Source of the DNA: an uncultured Lachnospiraceae bacterium
GTDB lineage: Bacteria > Bacillota > Clostridia > Lachnospirales > Lachnospiraceae
NCBI GenBank assembly: GCA_934294885.1
Contig: CAKRAK010000013.1
Span: 1 to 64,000 of the forward strand
Direction of reading: 5' to 3'
Length of the DNA: 64,000 nucleotides
Shown: piece after piece, positions 61,170-64,000 of the stretch
How the letters are laid out: every line of letters starts with the position of its first letter
Position numbering within the stretch: the stretch's first letter is position 1
Made by a program: the position numbers and the translations under genes
The notes under the pieces: model-generated
What the model was told of the DNA's origin: nothing
The model's input: the letters and a program-made list of their open reading frames with translations, nothing else
Database searches by the model: none

Positions 61170-61784
61170 ATGGCAGAACAAAAACTGACAAAAGAAGAAT
61201 TAGATGTTCTAAGAGAGATAGGCAATATTGGAGCCGGAAACGCAACAACTTCCCTTTCTGTACTGCTTCATTCTAATTTAAGAATGGAGATGCCGGTTGT
61301 AAATATTATGAATTTTGATGATATTGCAGAAATCATCGGTGGTCCGGATGTGATTGTTACTGCTGTTTTGACACATTTTTCCGGAGATATTCAGGGAATG
61401 ACTTTATTTGTTCTGGAAAAAAAGGATGCCAGGAATCTGGCGGGAACCATGCTTGGCAAGTCTTATGAGGAAGAACATGATTTTGACCATATGGACAAAT
61501 CCGCACTAAAGGAAGTAGGAAATATTATAATGAGTTCCTATTTGTCATCCATTGAAACATTGACAAATCTTACCTTTAATGTAGAGCCGCCTATGATTTG
61601 TGTCGATATGGCAGGATCGGTGTTAAGTCTTCCGATTATTGAATTAGGACAGATTGGTGACAAGGCACTGATTATTGATTCTAAAATTTTAGATAATAAT
61701 GAGCCGATTAACGGCTTCTTGTTGATGGTAACAGATGAACAGTCTTATGGAAATATTTTTAAGGCGCTAGGAATCGGGTGTTAG
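61170..61784 (+). CDS. cheC: CheY-P phosphatase CheC
   Basis: CheC dephosphorylates CheY-P and is stimulated by CheD. The 204-residue protein has two phosphatase helices with the E-x-x-N signature: LREIGNIGAGNATTSL and LKEVGNIIMSSYLSSI. Length is normal. TTAGGAG precedes the ATG. Together with FliY it gives this cell two CheY-P phosphatases. Confidence 0.96.
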   Translation: MAEQKLTKEELDVLREIGNIGAGNATTSLSVLLHSNLRMEMPVVNIMNFDDIAEIIGGPDVIVTAVLTHFSGDIQGMTLFVLEKKDARNLAGTMLGKSYEEEHDFDHMDKSALKEVGNIIMSSYLSSIETLTNLTFNVEPPMICVDMAGSVLSLPIIELGQIGDKALIIDSKILDNNEPINGFLLMVTDEQSYGNIFKALGIGC

Positions 61785-61786
61785 AT

Positions 61787-62272
61787 ATGGGAGAGACGAT
61801 CAAGGTTGGAATTGCTGATTGGAAAATATGTAATATTCCAGACCAGATTACAACAATTGGTCTTGGTTCCTGTGTAGGTGTAGTGCTGTACAGTAAAGAT
61901 GCTGATTATTGCGGGTTATTGCATATTTTGCTGCCTTCGAGTGTAGAGATAAAAAATAATACAAACCGTGCAAAGTTCGCAGATACAGGAATCGAAGATA
62001 TGCGAAATGAATTAATCAAGCGAGGTATCGGTGAACGGAAAATGATTGCCAAAATTGCCGGTGGTGCAGCAATGTTTCAATTTAACAGTAATTCAGAGCT
62101 TGGAACCATTGGGGACCGGAATATTAAGGCTGTAAAAGATGCGTTAAAGCAATACGGAATTCCTATTGTTTCTGAGGATGTTGGTAAAGATTATGGAAGA
62201 ACTATCATTTTTTCTCCCGAGACAAAGCTGCTTACAATTCGTTCAGCCGGAAAAAATGATATAACTATTTAA
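61787..62272 (+). CDS. cheD: Chemoreceptor glutamine deamidase CheD
   Basis: CheD deamidates glutamines of chemoreceptors and binds CheC. The 161-residue protein has the catalytic Cys in TIGLGSCVGVVLY and His in CGLLHILLPS, with the Thr-containing ISEDVG/GKDYGR region near the end. The start is the ATG at 61787; a TTG at 61778 inside cheC is possible but weaker. It overlaps no catalytic part of cheC. Confidence 0.94.
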   Translation: MGETIKVGIADWKICNIPDQITTIGLGSCVGVVLYSKDADYCGLLHILLPSSVEIKNNTNRAKFADTGIEDMRNELIKRGIGERKMIAKIAGGAAMFQFNSNSELGTIGDRNIKAVKDALKQYGIPIVSEDVGKDYGRTIIFSPETKLLTIRSAGKNDITI

Positions 62273-62287
62273 TTTGGAGAAGACCTG

Positions 62288-62572
62288 ATGAAATTACAGT
62301 ATGTAAGAGCGTTTATTGTTTTGGTGGCCGGTTTGATAACATTGATTCTTAACATAAAGACACAAAAGGATGTAACAACATCTTTGCTTATTTTGTTAAT
62401 CGTGTTAATCGTTTTTTATTTGATTGGTACACTGATAACGGAAATAATTGAAAAGAGTCTGCAACAATCCGATAAAAATCCCAATTTGGAGATTGTTAAC
62501 AATGAGGATGAAGAAGAGGAGACGCAAACAGAAGAAGTTCATGTTTCTTTTGATGAGGAAGAAACAGAATAG
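62288..62572 (+). CDS. Small two-helix membrane protein in the SwrB/YlxL position
   Basis: This 94-residue protein has two membrane helices (about residues 5-22 and 31-52) and a strongly acidic tail (NNEDEEEETQTEE). No family was recognised. It lies between cheD and the flagellar sigma gene, where B. subtilis has sigD followed by swrB, another small membrane protein. Shared function is only a guess. A sigma-28-like site lies within the gene. Confidence 0.72.
   Translation: MKLQYVRAFIVLVAGLITLILNIKTQKDVTTSLLILLIVLIVFYLIGTLITEIIEKSLQQSDKNPNLEIVNNEDEEEETQTEEVHVSFDEEETE
62449..62475 (+). promoter_or_regulatory. Candidate sigma-28 promoter before fliA
   Basis: TGAA (62449-62452), exactly 15 bases and TCCGATAA (62468-62475) match the Bacillus sigma-D consensus TAAA-N15-GCCGATAA at 10 of 12 fixed positions. 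It lies in the small membrane protein gene, 107 bases before the fliA start. Confidence 0.42.
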
Positions 62573-62581
62573 AGGTGTTAG

Positions 62582-63346
62582 ATGGACGATATAAAGAAAA
62601 CACAATTATGGGAGGAATATGCGAAAACAAAATCAGACCAGGTTCGTGAACAGTTGATTTTGGAGTATGTTTCTTTGGTTAAGCTTGTAGCAGGTCGTCT
62701 CAACATGTATTTAGGCTATACTGTGGAATATGATGATTTGGTAAGTTACGGTGTATTTGGGTTGATAGATGCGATTGATAAGTTTGATCTTTGTAAAGGA
62801 ATCAAATTTGAAACCTATGCCAGCCTTCGAATCAGAGGCTCTATATTAGACCAGATACGAAAGATGGATTGGATTCCCCGTTCTGTCAGACAAAAACAAA
62901 AACAGATAGAAAGTGCAATTTCAAAGCTGGAAAAAGAAAAAGGTTCTAATGTCAGGGATGTTGATATTGCAAATGAGCTCGGTATATCTTTGGATGAATA
63001 CCGTGGTTGGGAAAGTCAGACTAATATTTCCAATGTTGCATCCTTAGACGAATTTATGGAGCAGGGAACAGAAGGAACCGTAAAGGAATTTCGCAACAGT
63101 ACCTATATTGAACCGGAGGATGCTGTTGACCGTGAAGAAATCAAAAATATGCTGATGGAAGCTTTGGAGTTGTTGACGGAAAAAGAAAAGAAGGTTGTTC
63201 TTTTGTATTATTATGAGGATTTAACCTTGAAGGAGGTTGCCGGAGTATTAGAGGTTTCAGAATCCAGAATCTCTCAGCTACACTCAAAGGCTTTAGAAAA
63301 GATGAAAAAATATTTAGGAAAATATTTTGAAATACTAATGGGATAA
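62582..63346 (+). CDS. fliA: Flagellar RNA polymerase sigma factor FliA (SigD)
   Basis: This sigma-28 factor directs late flagellar, chemoreceptor and autolysin genes. The 254-residue protein has region 2 (VSLVKLVAGRL, YDDLVSYGVFGLIDAIDKFD), region 3 (WIPRSVRQKQK) and region 4 (LLTEKEKKVVLLYYYEDLTLKEVAGVLEVSESRISQLHSKAL as a helix-turn-helix, its recognition helix near SESRISQLHS). Length is normal. AGAGGTG precedes the ATG. It is near the end of the che segment. Confidence 0.96.
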   Translation: MDDIKKTQLWEEYAKTKSDQVREQLILEYVSLVKLVAGRLNMYLGYTVEYDDLVSYGVFGLIDAIDKFDLCKGIKFETYASLRIRGSILDQIRKMDWIPRSVRQKQKQIESAISKLEKEKGSNVRDVDIANELGISLDEYRGWESQTNISNVASLDEFMEQGTEGTVKEFRNSTYIEPEDAVDREEIKNMLMEALELLTEKEKKVVLLYYYEDLTLKEVAGVLEVSESRISQLHSKALEKMKKYLGKYFEILMG

Positions 63347-63362
63347 GAAAATCGGAGGAAGA

Positions 63363-64000
63363 ATGAAGTATTTAAATGGTTTTTTTCAACTGGATATTCG
63401 CGAGAATGCTACCTATGTTTTGGTATACCCGCCAAAGGAAGACGGCAAACAGGTCACTGTTCAGGAGTTTGTTGAATATATAGAACGTTGTGGGATTCAT
63501 AACTATGATCTGGTCCAACTGAATAAGGATTTTTCCGATGTTTCGGAGAAGAAAGAAATATTTGTTTCTTCCGATGTTATATCCGAGGTAAACGAAACCG
63601 CAAAAGTACGGATTTCTTCTGACCGGATGACAGTGTATATTCGTTTTTATCCGCCTTCTAAGCATGGTAAGCTTATGACGGAACGGGATATATTAAATGA
63701 ACTCATTCGGGAAAAAATCAAATACGGAGTTTCCGGAAAAATCGTAAAAGCATATCTAAACGGACGTCAGTTTTGCAGAGATATTCCCATTGCAAAAGGA
63801 AAAGCCGTGGTGCAGGGTGTGGATGCAAGCATTGATTACAAATTCGAGACATGTCCGACAGCGAAGCCGAAGTTAAATGAAGACGGTAGTGTAGATTTTC
63901 ATGAATTGAATTTGTTTACACCTGTGAAGGCAGGGGATTTGTTAGCACAGCTGACACCGGAATATACAGGCGAAGAGGGTATTGATGTATACGGTAACAA
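63363..64000 (+). CDS. FapA (DUF342) family protein, cut by the window end
   Basis: The open frame starts at an ATG at 63363 after CGGAGGAAG and runs off the window after about 212 codons. The segment IAKGKAVVQGVDASIDYKF and the following Leu-Phe-Thr-Pro-Val-Lys-Ala-Gly-Asp pattern are typical of FapA/DUF342 proteins, which form long parallel beta-helix structures. Members are often encoded beside fliA; they have been linked to polymer assembly and surface functions, but the role is not settled. It follows fliA by 16 bases. Confidence 0.88.
   Translation, partial: MKYLNGFFQLDIRENATYVLVYPPKEDGKQVTVQEFVEYIERCGIHNYDLVQLNKDFSDVSEKKEIFVSSDVISEVNETAKVRISSDRMTVYIRFYPPSKHGKLMTERDILNELIREKIKYGVSGKIVKAYLNGRQFCRDIPIAKGKAVVQGVDASIDYKFETCPTAKPKLNEDGSVDFHELNLFTPVKAGDLLAQLTPEYTGEEGIDVYGN

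Overview
The window is AT-rich chromosomal DNA from a motile, anaerobic Bacillota, most likely a member of the Lachnospiraceae (Clostridia). The evidence is a Bacillus/Clostridium-type fla/che operon with FliY, CheC, CheD, CheV and SigD-type sigma factor, a CodY regulator, a six-subunit Rnf complex, a YlmC/YmxH sporulation-type protein, an NrdR repressor and strong AGGAGG ribosome-binding sites. No insertion sequence, prophage, CRISPR array, rRNA or tRNA was seen, and no gap between genes exceeds 300 bases.

Layout. (1) 1-2.5 kb: four small poorly conserved proteins, three of them membrane proteins, one with a possible broken 3' end. (2) 2.5-6.5 kb: an OmpR-type response regulator and its histidine kinase, then a lipoprotein and CheV behind their own promoter. 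(3) 6.5-8.5 kb: yqeY, convergent with a SpoVB-like flippase; the yqeY terminator lies inside the flippase coding region. (4) 8.6-11.4 kb: nifS-nifU-mnmA, an operon for sulfur mobilisation, Fe-S assembly and tRNA 2-thiouridylation. (5) 11.4-14 kb: a histidine-rich CobW GTPase, a second CobW-like P-loop protein fused to a TIGR03943/DUF1980-like domain, and a small coiled-coil protein. (6) 14-18.9 kb: fabH-fabD-fabG-fabF-fabZ, starting from a perfect consensus promoter whose first transcribed bases form a 27-bp palindrome; fabG and fabF are separated by a 233-base structured gap. (7) 18.9-26 kb: apbE, a NusG-II-domain protein, a Gx-type transporter and rnfCDGEAB, that is the Rnf ion pump, its flavinylation enzyme and associated membrane proteins. 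(8) 26-32.7 kb: ymxH-type gene, nrdR, yifB, dprA, topA, codY. (9) 32.8 kb to the end: the fla/che cluster, flgB-flgC-fliE-fliF-fliG-fliH-fliI-fliJ-motE-like-fliK-flgD-TIGR02530-flgE | flbD-motA-motB-fliL-fliM-fliY-cheY-fliO-fliP-fliQ-fliR-flhB-flhA-flhF-flhG-ycgR | cheB-cheA-cheW-cheC-cheD-small membrane protein-fliA-fapA (cut by the window end). The bars mark two good intrinsic terminators that split the cluster into three segments.

How the parts fit. The fla/che cluster encodes rod, MS ring, C ring, export gate, hook, stator, placement GTPases, a c-di-GMP-responsive brake and the CheA/W/C/D core, and ends with the flagellar sigma factor. CodY lies directly upstream, in the Bacillus-like order dprA-topA-codY-flgB. 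A near-consensus CodY box sits in the codY promoter itself (13 of 15 bases) and another (14 of 15) inside fliK, suggesting autoregulation and nutritional control of motility. Two sigma-28-like sites (before flgD and before fliA) suggest internal boosting by the flagellar sigma factor.

Most genes are ordinary members of known families. The least explained parts are the CobW/CobW-DUF1980/coiled-coil module, the fab promoter palindrome, the structured fabG-fabF gap, the terminator-like hairpin inside the Gx transporter gene and the CodY-like sites. All assignments come from reading sequence and motifs; no database search was run.
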